Of a DNA stretch of 64,000 nucleotides, positions 23,901 through 35,400 are shown in pieces. The DNA is from Clitopilus passeckerianus (Eukaryota > Basidiomycota > Agaricomycetes > Agaricales > Entolomataceae), in the NCBI GenBank assembly GCA_944990035.1, contig CALYLX010000094.1:62001-126000 (forward strand), read 5' to 3'. Under the pieces are notes generated by a model. It did not search any database. It was not told where the DNA came from and was given only the letters and a program-made list of their open reading frames with translations. The translations under genes were made by a program, and so were the position numbers. How positions within the stretch are numbered: position 1 is the stretch's first letter; every line of letters begins with the position of its first letter.

Positions 23901-25454
23901 GACGGTCGGGACTTGTCCTTCATGTGAGAAACGTATAATGTCTTGAAGGCCGATGGAGATCGGGTAGCGCGACAGATTTCGTGGAGTTGCCGGGAGAGGG
24001 ACTGAACCGAGGCGGTGAGGTTTTGTTGATTTTGGAGCTTGTAATTGAAGTAAATAAATACGACAGCAATCTCCTCCGAGTCCGGGCGATGGGCTCGTAG
24101 ATGGTCTATGGCCAAAGAGCTTTAGGAGTGATGTGAACCACCATCCCTAAAACCTAAAACCTGCCTCAATAAAAAAGACACTCACGCGATGACAGTTTTG
24201 CCGACGCCAGCTATGAGTTCAAATAAGTATCGGGTAGACGGTCTGCGCCGAGCAGAAATAACTCACGGATTCCAGGACACCACAGGATCCGACGGTAGGG
24301 ATTGGAACATAGTTCGCGAAAAGACTGAGATTGGATGAACCAGATTCCAGTGTTGTCAGTTCGTTTTTTCTTGATATCATTGTGTGTCCCCGAATACTCC
24401 AGCGGAGATAGCCATTCCGGGATTTTATTCTCGTGATTCTCTGCAATGTTCAGACATGTCAATGGAATGTCGAGTGTGTGTAGGTTTGAGCTTGCCTGAA
24501 TCTGAATCTGGACAGTTGTAAGGTCAATGATTGGCTTCAAACGTACTGTCGGCATATACAACGCACTGAATATTTGCAGCTGAATTCTATACTCGGTATT
24601 GAAGGAGTCATGAATCTGAGAGTTGTCGTTGAACGAATTGAGGATTTCCTGGTGACCTTCGCCTGCAATCGGTGGGACCATGCTCTGCTTCCTTCGTGGA
24701 TTGAATTTTGCATTCCCTTTCTGATGTTTCGCAGACCCATCAGCGGCTTCTTGCTTCATAGAGTTCTCTCCTCTTGCATATTGGTTCGTCTTAGCGGCCT
24801 TTGCGTCTTTGTCCCGATCATTGGCGGCCGGTGCACGATCCTCTACGGCTACCCAGTGCGATGTCTGTGACTGTTCGTAGAAGTGCTCTGGTTCAATTGA
24901 CTTCGGGGCTAGGGCTAGGAGAGGAGGATCTTCGTTGCGGGGAAGTTGTTCCTTGGGTTCAGGTTGAGTGCTTGAATTGAATGCTTCTGGGTATTGCGGG
25001 GTCAGTCAAAGTCTTCTGGGTGCCCTAGTAAAAACATACCGTTGCTTCGCACATCACGAAAGTTGCCGGTTTCCCAGCATCGAAGAAACACCGACCTGAA
25101 CTTGTCATTGTCGTGAACAAGCGTTGAGAGGCGCTTGTCGTCAATCAGGTCGTCGTCTTCCGGTCCCTTGCCAGAGCGTCGAACGATCTCTTTCAGAACG
25201 GCTAATTCTAGCAATCGTTGTACTGGAGCGCCCAAACTCTTATATGATAACCAGGGGTAGTCCTCAAGAATAGACTCGTCTTCCTCAAACCTAGCCTCGG
25301 TAGATATCAGGACGGTCGATGGGGTTGGAGATGGATGGTAACTGGAGGAGGCCGTACTCGTTTGCGTAGAATTTGCGGTGGGATCCTTGATCTTTGAGCT
25401 TCCTCCTCGCCAGTTCTTCCATTTCCGCTTCATCGAATGCAACGAACTTGGCAT
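20901..25454 (-). pseudogene. Gene C: NACHT-ankyrin paralog with two frameshifts
   Basis: Long paralog of gene A with the same order: start MPSSLHSMKRKWKNWRG; N-domain (YPWLSYKSLGAPVQRLLELA to FRDVRSNG); linker; NSFNDNS/DSFN motif; P-loop GVGKTVIA on a 25-bp exon at 24186-24210; Walker B IVLDALDEY; AELHMNSLVRHLTAGDL; ankyrins. Two lesions break it. Near 22805 about 13 bp are missing relative to genes A and E: STLHLS runs out of frame, and the expected EDEEDGLPGGNGTGLFLSLFHE continues in another frame. After 22067 one base is missing (TLxLSS then LH-stop), while a sister repeat inside the same gene at 21770 keeps the frame. Two nearly identical segments of about 305 bp inside the ankyrin region show recent internal duplication. 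It is probably a pseudogene that could express a truncated NACHT protein. Confidence 0.85.
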
Positions 25455-25569
25455 CGTGAATGGCTGAGGATGACAGTCAAGCTCTGGGATAGTAAGAGGT
25501 AAGTTCAGCACCAAGGACCACAATAGGCGCTAAAGGCGACGAACATGTGGCATGTGAGTATAGCCTGCT

Positions 25570-25598
25570 GTCAACGGGCCACCTGACAGATGGGCGCC
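25570..25598 (-). promoter_or_regulatory. Conserved upstream element of long NACHT-ankyrin genes (copy C)
   Basis: The + strand carries CACCTGACAGATGGGCGCC, identical to copy A over this core. It starts 116 bp upstream of the gene C start. Confidence 0.55.
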
Positions 25599-27792
25599 TG
25601 AAGGACATCAAGCCAACAGAGGAAGAGCGCTTGCAAGCTACCTTGTGATCACAACCTACGAGAAATGGGAACTGTTTGTATTTTCTAGTCAACAAGGATA
25701 CATGCGGAGCGATACTAGAGAAAACTGTAAGGCAGTCGAAAGATTAGAGAAAGCTCTGAAAAGTCTCCACAGTGTCCTGGTTGACTTACCTCGAACTATT
25801 CTCCATGCCCATCCCTCTAGCCAGCATTCTGAAAGGTCTGGCATAGATGTCTAACGGCTTGTGTATCTCTTGTAGAAAAAACCTGCAATTATTTAATTGA
25901 GGCTCCAAGGAGTGTGTACCGGAGTCCAAAAGTCTGCGTCCTTAGTGAGTGGAAGATTTTCGCTGGTTGCCAAATTTAGGCAATCTTCCCAGGACCCAAG
26001 CAAGCCTTGTCCGAACTCATTTATAGAGAAACCAGACTTCCTGCCGATATTTTACTGGAGTTTTGAGTTTTTGACACAGGCCTCTGCGAGTCTTTATACA
26101 GGGCGTCTTCCCTACCCCGTTCATGACTTCGCCTGCCAAGATGTTCTCATGGAGCATGATATAGGGTTCGATATAAGCCTCGCAGGAAACCGGTATGGTC
26201 AACGTTCTGCCTGGAATGTCCACCAGCTCACTACCCTATACAAAGATACAACTGCTTCATTCTTTCCACTGCAGCACAAACCACGACCAGATCTCACCCG
26301 ATTTCCCGTAGCCAACTTCAAAGACCTTCAAATCCTCAAACAACTTCATCTTGCTTCGAAGTGTCCGATAATGTAACCTATGGAACGGCGCTGCCTGAGC
26401 TATACCTCATCTGCTTGGAAGAAACACTGAACAACGGTGAGGCGGCCTCAGATTACGAGGAGTTGGGAAGCCAAGGTCGTGAGTGATTTTCCTGTGAAGT
26501 GTACGCCCGAAGGCTGAGAGTATACATGCTTACGCAGGGAACTGGACTTCTCTCATGGACTGTCATTTGATGCGGTTCTGAGAGCTATCTCGACTGATGG
26601 TGAGTCTTTCTCGCTCTGTATTGTTTATTCCTCTGCTCAAGTTCTTTAACCAGGGATTATCCACGGACCGCGATAAACTCGCCCAAGGATTACGCCACAA
26701 AAGGACATACGCATATGTGGTTGCGGCACCCAATTCCATGCAAACACGGCGTTTTTTAAAACTCCAAGCTCCGGAGAGAAAAAAGCGCTCGCGAGTGGAT
26801 TCCAAGGGTATATACAGTTGCAGCAGACGACTGGTAAGTGGTCAATGGGCTGAGTCAACTGGATCAGGACTGATACCAGATTATAACAGGCATCCTAATT
26901 GGCGCACCTACTTTCCACACCAGACATGGATTCCCGATGAAAATGGGTGAGTTGGTTATACTCGATTCTTTCTGTTCCACTGTTTCTCAGTTTAGCTCGT
27001 CGTTGCTAGCAGGTAGCTCCATGCAACCCCGAGCCCCAAAAACCGGCGCTATGATATTGATTCTAAACGACTCCGGAGCCCCGTGCTGACCTTCGTTTGA
27101 GAAAGCGGGGTCGAATCAACGAGCCGAAAGCGTTCCCCGTAAGTTCTTGAGTTCTTATCTTCCACTTTCGTATCCATAAGGTTATCTCCAGGTATCTACT
27201 ATCTATACATGAAAACTCGATCAATGGTTCTGACACTGAGGGTCTTACCATCGCAAAAAAGCGGCAACATTCCACTGTTGTTGAAGGGCGCTGAGAGATA
27301 CTCACGCAGCTGGACAGAGAGTGCGGGGCGTGTAAAGGATGAGAACGAGGTTGGCGCCCTGGGCTTGATTGTTCGGGCTCTTAACTGGTCCTACTTGTAT
27401 GGAGAATATGAATACACGAATGTTCCGTGTACGAATATGGAGCCCGGAAGGAAATTGGTTTCAATGATGATACGGACCAGGATCTGCGAGTGCTATGCGA
27501 GACTTCGTAGATGCCAATGATAGTATAGGATATTTGACAACAAGGGAATGTACGTAGTAACAGTGTATCATGACAAATATGAAGCAGGTGTAACCCAACA
27601 AGTCGTCGAAGTTGGGGCGAGAGTGTACGAGGTAGTAGGATGTTTCCCAAGAAGTCGGAGCAGTAGCTACGAGGATATGGTATTCAGCCAAAGAAGGTGA
27701 AATAACGCAGCCTGAGCGCACTAGAAGAGTGTGGCTCTCATAGGATGGATACTGAATGTAATGTCTGTGTCTGGCAAAGGGTCCGGCCCAGA
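25599..27792. other. Spacer between units 1 and 2
   Basis: There is no intact gene. A plus-strand frame at 25897-26376 (IEKPDFLPIFYWSFEFLTQ ... FKDLQILKQLHL) is followed, in a shifted frame at about 26355-26480, by FEVSDNVTYGTALPELYLICLEETLNNGE. Leu spacing suggests a decayed LRR or F-box-like gene. Related fragments lie at about 19690, 31290 and 41800. A remnant block like that at 20000 lies near 26620-26740. Confidence 0.45.
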
Positions 27793-29222
27793 TCACGAAG
27801 AACCATCCAATGAAGCGTTAGCTACCACCTCCGCGACAGCACCCCTCGACTTGAGCAATTCTACAACCCTCGCAAAGCTGGATTGTGTGGCGTGGTGTAG
27901 AGGCGTATGGCCCTGGTTGTCGGCTAGGTTGACATCGATGTTGTCCCGTGCGAGGAGAAGTTGGACAATGTCCAAAGCCTCGGATTCAGATTTCTCTCCC
28001 CCAACACTTCCAGTTCTCGCAGCTTTGGAGGCTCGCGAGAGAGCCGTTTGACCCTGCATTCCTTGAATGTTGATGTTGATCTCGGACTGCTGGAGTAGTA
28101 GTTTGACGATCGTTGCGTGGCCATTTACAGCTGCAGACGTGAGGGCCGTGTCGCCGTCCCCGTCTACGTTGTTGACGTTGATGTCACCATGCTCGAGCAG
28201 CAGCCGGACTATGGATTCATGACCAAACTCCGCCGCAGCTGAAAGCGGAGTGCATCCATGATTGTCCCGTGAATCTACTTCGAGACCACCGTGTGTGAGG
28301 AGCAACTTCACTGCATCCTCATGTCCATTTGACGCTGCAAGATAGAGGGCCGTCCATCCATGATTGTCCCGCAGGGTTACGTCCGTAGATGGGTGCTCAA
28401 GGAGCAGCTGTAATGCAGAGTCGTGACCGTTGTGAGCCGTAGCCATGAGCGCCGTCATGCCCAACTTCTGCCGTGCGTTGACATGGATGTTCCGCCGCTC
28501 AAGGAAGAGCTTGAGAACAGACGTTTCTCCTTCTATCGCTGCCGCTATGAGAGGTGTGCAGCCATCTTCGTCCGCTAACTCCACGTCAATGGCAGGGTGT
28601 GCGAGGAGCTTTTCAACGGTCGGCTTGTGGCCCCACAGTGCAGCGTTAAAAAGGGCAGTAGTGCCATAGTTGGCGCGAAGGTTTACATCCGTAGATGGGT
28701 CTTCAAGGAGCAAATTCACGACACCCCAGTTTGTAAGCTGTGCTGCCATCGGCAAGGCAGTGTCGTTAGAGTGGGCGAACGCTCGGAAGGCTTCTGCATT
28801 ATGGATGGTCAGTGCAATTCTACACATTGGATTTTGGCATTGAAGGACGTACCCATATTTAGCAAAGCATGAAAACTACCCATTTCCCAGCATCGAAGAA
28901 GGGCGGCCCTAAACTGCTGATTCTCGAGAAGGAGGGCCGAGTAGACCTCGCTGTCGATCGAGCTGGCTCCTTTTAGCTGCTTTCTAGAGGATTGAATGAC
29001 CTCTTTCAGGACAGCCACTTCGAGCACCCGTTGCATTGCAGGGGTTTGGACCTTGTACGATGGCCATGGGTACTGACTGAGGATAACTTTGTCCCCTTTG
29101 AGTCTCTCGTCCGCAAGCCTGGTCCTCGGTGTAACGTCGGATGAAGGGGTAGATGAGGGATAAGCAATTTGTGAGTATTTTTCTTGCAGATCCCTGAATG
29201 TCTGTTGTAATGAACGGAACAT
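27793..29222 (-). CDS. Gene D: NACHT-less N-domain/ankyrin protein
   Basis: Protein of 456 residues, exons 29222-28853 and 28793-27793 (59-bp intron, same position and phase as in gene B). It starts MFRSLQQTFRDLQEKYSQIA; the N-domain runs YPWPSYKVQTPAMQRVLEVA to AALLRCWEMGSFHALLNM; then EAFRAFAHSNDTALPMAAQ and about nine ankyrin repeats ending LDGSS. The frame stays open upstream to 29372 with a hydrophobic segment (AAIMIIILGTTSGFLFPALI). The same DNA in gene B has a stop and in F is out of frame, so I take it as 5' UTR. It is intact and in tandem with long gene E. Role as for gene B. Confidence 0.85.
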
Positions 29223-32200
29223 GATGGAGCTGAAGAAGTGCTGGACGGGGTGTTGACTTGAGAGGTCAGTGAAGAGCGTAATAAGAGCTGGGAAAAGAAA
29301 ACCCGATGTCGTTCCTAGGATGATGATCATGATGGCGGCATGAACGCCGTAAGGATATGACGGACGCTTCAAATACGGGAAGATGGGTCATGAATAGTGT
29401 TTATTTTGGAGTCAACGTATTGGTACATGGGAGCAAAACTACACGTGAAAAAGTTAGAAATCTTGATGAAAAGTATCATACACATTTGTTACTCGACATA
29501 CCTGATACCAATATAATTTCTTATACTTAGCACAAAGCTATTGATACCACTTTGTCTTCCATCCGTGAATACCTCCTCCAAACACAAAACCAGATATATT
29601 CCGACTGCATATAAAGCCTCTTGGAATCTGGCGGTCAGCGGCTGAGGGCTGGGTGTGTACTTTGCCGCAAAGGTGGGTCATCAGGGACTCGGAAACACTA
29701 GTTCTTGTAAGCCCGAAATCATCCCTGTTGGAAGGCTACTATGTAGGTTCAACAGCCGCCAGTGAAAGCACGAATAGAAACATGGATACATACCACTGAA
29801 TTCCCCTGTAGCAGAGTCAGAACCTTCGTTGAGTAGGCCTTGCTCCTCGGTAGGCCCTGGGAGCTTGAATTGGTCGTCTAAACTGGGGTTGAGAAGGGCA
29901 ACAACCTGGTTTGGTTCTGACAGAGGCAATGATACAAACCGGCGGTATGCGTTCGAGCCGATCATCCATAGGAAGAACGAATGGGGGGAGAATGTTTTTG
30001 AAGGGGACAAAGTTGAAAGGAGATGATACAGGCAAGAGTAGGTAAGGTTGAAGAGTATGACAAAAGGGATGGGTAGGACAGGAGAGTCCGCACAGTCGGT
30101 CTTCTCTCTTGCGGCGCCGTGACGTTGGTGGAAGGTAAGGCAATGTCACCGTCGTGCAGAAGTATTAGCAAACAGTCGTTTGCTCGATGTTCACCTCGCT
30201 CTGAACCATGATCTTCACCATTCGAACGTGGATGGGCGATCAAATATTTGGCATCCAATGCGCATATCTTCTTTGTCGTTGTCCTCTTACGAGAGTTTGG
30301 GAGGTCGACGTTGCCTGAGGATGGGATCTGTGAATAGATGTTGATGTTAGATTTGAGGCAGGAGCGAGACAAGTTGGGACGTACAGCTATACAGTGTCAG
30401 AGTTCTGCAATGGTTTTCCTAAACATCGCGGTTGGCCGTTGGGGCCTGGCTAGTCCTGACTTGCAAACAGGCTTTACACCAGCTACAGGATTTGTCAACG
30501 TTTACCGAGACAACCAGGGCAAGGGTTGACGAAATGTGGTGAGAGGTAGAGTTTCGCTTGCACGAGTCTTTGTGTCTTCCTCTGGTCGAATGAGTTCGTG
30601 GTTGGCGGTATGCAAAGTCGCGTTGAGAAAGTCTCGCCAAATCGGGATGATCAATTCCTTGTGACTTTCATGTCCACTGCCATCGCATTCACAAGCCATT
30701 TACCGCCTGTGCTCCCCTCGGAACCTACACAGGGAACCTAGTAGATCGGCGACCATTTAGGAAACCCCATATGATGAACGGAAAATTCTGCTCGAACTGA
30801 GAACTCCCTCGCAATAATCCGGTTCAGAGCTTTCTCGTATGAAAACATCCCTCTTGAGCCCGAGAGCAAGTGGTATTGGGCAACGATTCTGGTTTGGGTC
30901 AGTTCATCCGCTTACATCTTGTTTTCCATTATCCTCACGACTCTGCATAGATTGTCGCACTCACTCGCCTACGAATCTTTGGAATTGAATGCACTACCGC
31001 GCCTCTCAAGTTTGAGCTAGCAAGTTGCATTCTTGTTCATTACTTCAGCTGGACGTGGCTCACGGAGCTTAGGAAATGCTCTGTTTATAAGGTGGACAGG
31101 ACTCCTTTCTATTGTCGAGCCTACCTGTCTGGAATGCCCATCTCACTCCCAACTTGAAGTCCCTTTGCCCCTTTGGATCATCCATCTTCGGCTTTCCTCC
31201 CTCCGCGGCTGGGATCGTACAAAGCGCGCTCGCTCGCTCCTAACCGACTTCGACAAGCTATAAGATCGTCAAGAACTTTGCTGAAGCCGAGGTTCTGGTG
31301 ATACCACATCCCATGCGGAGCTGCCTAGGCTACACCTCGTCCGATTGGAAGAGAAGCTCTGAACCGTGAAGAGGGTGAAAAGATGCCCTTAGTGCGGATC
31401 ATTCGAAAGGCCCAGGTTGTTGGGAGTCTTCAGTGAAATAGGTGCAGAGACTGATTCCGTGACTTACCGGGAATTGGACCTCTTCGCTGTTTGATGCGGA
31501 TAGGGGAGCCGGGATGAAGTCTAGTAAAGTATGCTCTTTCTTCTTACTTTCTATCCTACAATCCTCTGCTCAAGTCATTCGAACAGTGATTACTGCTTTG
31601 TGAAGCTTTGGGCCGTGATCGAGAAAGAAGAATACATGCTTCTATTACTGCGGTACCCAACTCGTTGACAGGATGCAGACGATGGGCGATATCAAAACCC
31701 GATGCCATTAAGTTCACCCCGGAGAGGAGAGAGCGTTTGTTATGAGACTGAGGGCATGTATGGTTCAAGGAATTGTGTCTATTCGCGTAACGAACGGTAA
31801 GTGATGACGAAGGGCATGGGTTGGGACTGCTACTACTCTATCTCACACATTGATTCGCCACACCTTCCAGTACGACGGACAGCAGTCTGTTATGGCACTG
31901 GACAGGTCGTCAGCCCTTTCTTGGATCCTCCGTAAGCTCAGTGCGTCGATTCTATCTACTTCTGCATGTCTCATTGGATCTCATTCTGGCTCGCAGATGT
32001 CGTCAGGCAACCCCAAAACTCTACTCTTCAGAACCTCGGCACATCTATTTCGAACGAGCATACCACGGCTAATTTAAATGGAGAATGCTATGGTTGGACA
32101 AGGAGCGTACGGCTTGGATGAGTCGAATGCCTGGCAATACGATTGGCGACATCGACTGAATGGTTTGGACTTTGAACTCGTCCCCCTTACGCTCAGGGCG

Positions 32201-32448
32201 AATAGTATGGATTTGAAGGAGACAAGGAAATTTATTGCACTGATTTTAATTGGTGATACGGAAGGTCTGAATCTGCGAACTCTGCGCGACTCTTCGTATA
32301 GATGTATGATGCTGTAAATCAATATAATATCGATAGCAAGGAAATATACAAGGTTACGGTGTAGTATGATAAATGCGAGTCGGGGGAGATGAATAGGAAA
32401 TTGAAGCATGGCAACAGCATGCGGGGTAATAGGAAGTCTCGAGAATTC
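29223..32448. other. Spacer between genes D and E (unit 2)
   Basis: Colinear with the spacer of unit 1. A minus-strand frame at 29681-30010 (VVALLNPSLDDQFKLPGPTEEQGLLNEGSDSATGEF) preserves the fragment that is broken by stops in unit 1. A minus-strand fragment near 30600-30680 reads PIWRDFLNATLHTANHELI. Near 31290-31430 lie the decayed plus-strand pieces, and near 31550-31790 the remnant block. I see no complete gene. Confidence 0.5.
31550..31790 (+). repeat. Remnant block downstream of gene E (copy 3 of 5)
   Basis: Similar to 20000-20200, with matching order of short conserved strings and the ACGATGGGC...ATTAAGTTCACCCC region. No intact frame. Confidence 0.5.
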
Positions 32449-35400
32449 TTACGAGTACACAAACGACATAGTATGTGGTAAAACACGGATCACAGCGCGG
32501 CAAAGGATGGGAATGGGTTTGGGAAAAAGAATAGCAAATCCAGTGTCCGTGTTCGATAAAGAGTCCATCCCGAATCGTGAAGAAGCGTCCGGTTCACCAC
32601 CATTAACCGCCTGATTCATAAATGCTCCCTTCGACTCCAGCAACTTCATAACGCTCGTGAAACCGGATTGAGTTGCATAATACAGCGGCGTATGGCCCTC
32701 TTCGTCGGGGAGGTCAATGTTGACGTCTTCTCGTGTAAGGAGAAGCTGGACGAAGGCCAAGGCCTCAGACTCCGTCTTCATTTTGGACTCGTCTCGACAA
32801 TCCGGAGTCTTGGGTTTATCGCACGCCCTTGAAAGAGTGGTTCGTCTACATTTGTCCTGAATGTTGACTTCAATCCCTGGCTGCTCCAACAACAGCTTGA
32901 CAATTGATGTGTGCCCGTTGTATGCCGCACATATGAGTGGGGTATTGCCGTCGCCGTCTACGTTGTTGATGTTGACACCACCATACTCGAGTAGCATTCG
33001 GACTATAGGTTCATAGCCGTGTTCAGCAGCTGCCAAAAGAGGAGTGCAACCATGGTTATTTCGTGCATCTACCTCGACGCCACCGTGATTGAGGAGTAGC
33101 TCCACCGAGCCCTGGTGCCCATCCCGAGCTGCAAGGTAGAGTGCTGTTTCCCCGCGATTGTCTCGCAAATTCACATCTGTAGCCGGGCCATCAAGGAGCA
33201 GTTCGACTACTGAATTGTGCCTGTTGTCCACTGCAACTATGAGTGCGGTGGCACCATCATTCTTCTGTGCATTGACATCGGTGGCACCTCGCTCAAGAAG
33301 GAGCTCGACAACAGAGGTATGCCCTACACTAGCCGCACACATGAGGGGTGTCCATCCATCTTTGTCTGGTAAGTCGACGTCGATGGCAAGGTGATTGAGG
33401 AGTAGCTTGACAGCTGACGCGTGACCATTCAGTGCAGCGAGGGAAATGGCAGTGTCACCAATATTGTCTTGTAGATTAACCTCTATGGCTGGGTGTTCGA
33501 GGAGGGCCTGGAGTGTTGAGCCGTGACCGGATCGGGCTGCAAGCATGAGTGGGGTGCAGCCGTCATGATGCCATGCATTGACTTGGATGCTTGCTTGCTT
33601 GAGAAGGAGCTTGACAATAGACGTATTCCCTTTGCTAGCAGCTTCCATGAGTAGTGCCAACCATCTACTATCCTTGCCTGGTAACTCGATATTGATGCCG
33701 GGATGGTCAAGGAGTAGTCTCACTACAGAGTCGTGGCCATCTGACGCAGCGAGGAAAAGTGCAGTGTTGCCGTTACTGTCTTGTAGATTCACCTCTATGG
33801 CTGGGTGTTCTAGGAGGAGCTGAACTGCTGAATCGTGATCATTGCGCGCGGCAACTATGAGCGCGGTGACGCCATCATTCGTTTGGGCATTGACAGGGGT
33901 GCCTTTCCGCTCAAGGAGGAGCTTGATAACAGAGGTACGCCCATTCAGAGCGGCGTTCATGAGTGGTGTCCATCCATTGTTGTCTGATAACTCGACATTA
34001 ATATCAGGATGGTCGAGGAGTAGCCTTACCGCGGAGTCGTGACCGTTCAGTGCAGCGAGGGAGAGTGCCGTTTCGCCGGATGCATCTTGCATATTCACGG
34101 CCGTGCCTCCATGCTCAAGAAGTTGCTTTGTAATTGAGTCATGACTGGATTGGGCTGCAACTATGAGAGCGGTCTTCCCGTCATTGGTGACCAAGTTGAC
34201 ATCAATATCTGGTTGTTGTAAGAGGATTTCTGTTACAGAAGTATGTCCCATTCCAGCGGCAATCAGTAGTGGCGAGTTCCTGCGATGGTTTGGTGTGTTG
34301 GTGTTAACCCTTGTGTCCTTGGCTATCTGCTGCCGCGACGTGGTGTCGCACGCCGCGTTTTCACGAAGAGGGGAGTCTTTTGGCCACCATCGGTCAACCA
34401 TCAGTTGGAGATATTCCGGTTGATCGAGGAGGGCCGTGAATGTATATGGGGTTTTTCCTAGACGGGTGGCAGGAATGTTGCTTGGATTCACTTCATCCAT
34501 GAAAGCCTGCAGAGCTGTGGTTTGGCGATGGAACAGCGATAGGAAAATTCCTGTTTCGTTTCCGTCTGGTAGGCCATCTTGATCTTGAACATCCCAAAAC
34601 TCGTCGAGTGTTTGTAGAACATACACTAGGCTGAGATGAAGGGTTGACGTGTTTTCCTTGAGGATTGCAAGGATTCTTTTCCCGAAGTCATCCTCGTTTC
34701 TACTACCGTCTTCCACATTTGCATGATATCCCCAGTTCAATGAAGCATACTTGTAGAAAGGATGACTGCCCAGAACCTTGCGGATATCGCTGGAGTCCGC
34801 CAGGACTGCGGCAGATGTATCACAAAAACCAGGGAGTGTGAGATAGTTCAAGCAGGTGAGGGCGATCTGTTGGTCGGGATGTGTGAAATAATTGGATAGG
34901 CGTAGTTGAAAGAACTCTTGAGTTGTAAAATCTATGACTCGGTGAGTAGATCTTGTAAAACAACATACTACAGTTACTTACGAACAAACCCCACCTTATC
35001 ATTTTCAACAACCACCAGTCCAGCGCAAGCCGAGGTAATAGTTGACGAGTCCGGTAGGTATTTCGTAAGTTCCGTTCGTCCCCCCTTCACCGCTACTGCA
35101 TGCTGCAACTCCTTGAGTGTCATTGGGCGCCGGGAACGCGTTACCCATACAATAATCTTCTCTGCAAGTGCTCTCGATGCTTCGTCCGATGCCTGAATGC
35201 GCCCCATCGCCAATGTATACGTTTGATCAATTTCACTAGGAAGAAGATCAAGCGCATCTTCTAGATCGCCGGCAGTCGTGTGTCTGAATAGCGACTTCGT
35301 GTGCAATTCCGCCACCAGGAATCTATGTTGCAGGTGTCAAACCTCGATCTAATGATAGTGTTGATGTCACTAACCTTCCCTTAGCAGCCATGTGAACTTT

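Noticed and set aside
29223..29372. N-terminal extension of gene D with a hydrophobic segment
   Set aside because: Homologous DNA of gene B has a stop codon in the frame and that of F is out of frame; the shared start MFRSLQQ fits all three.
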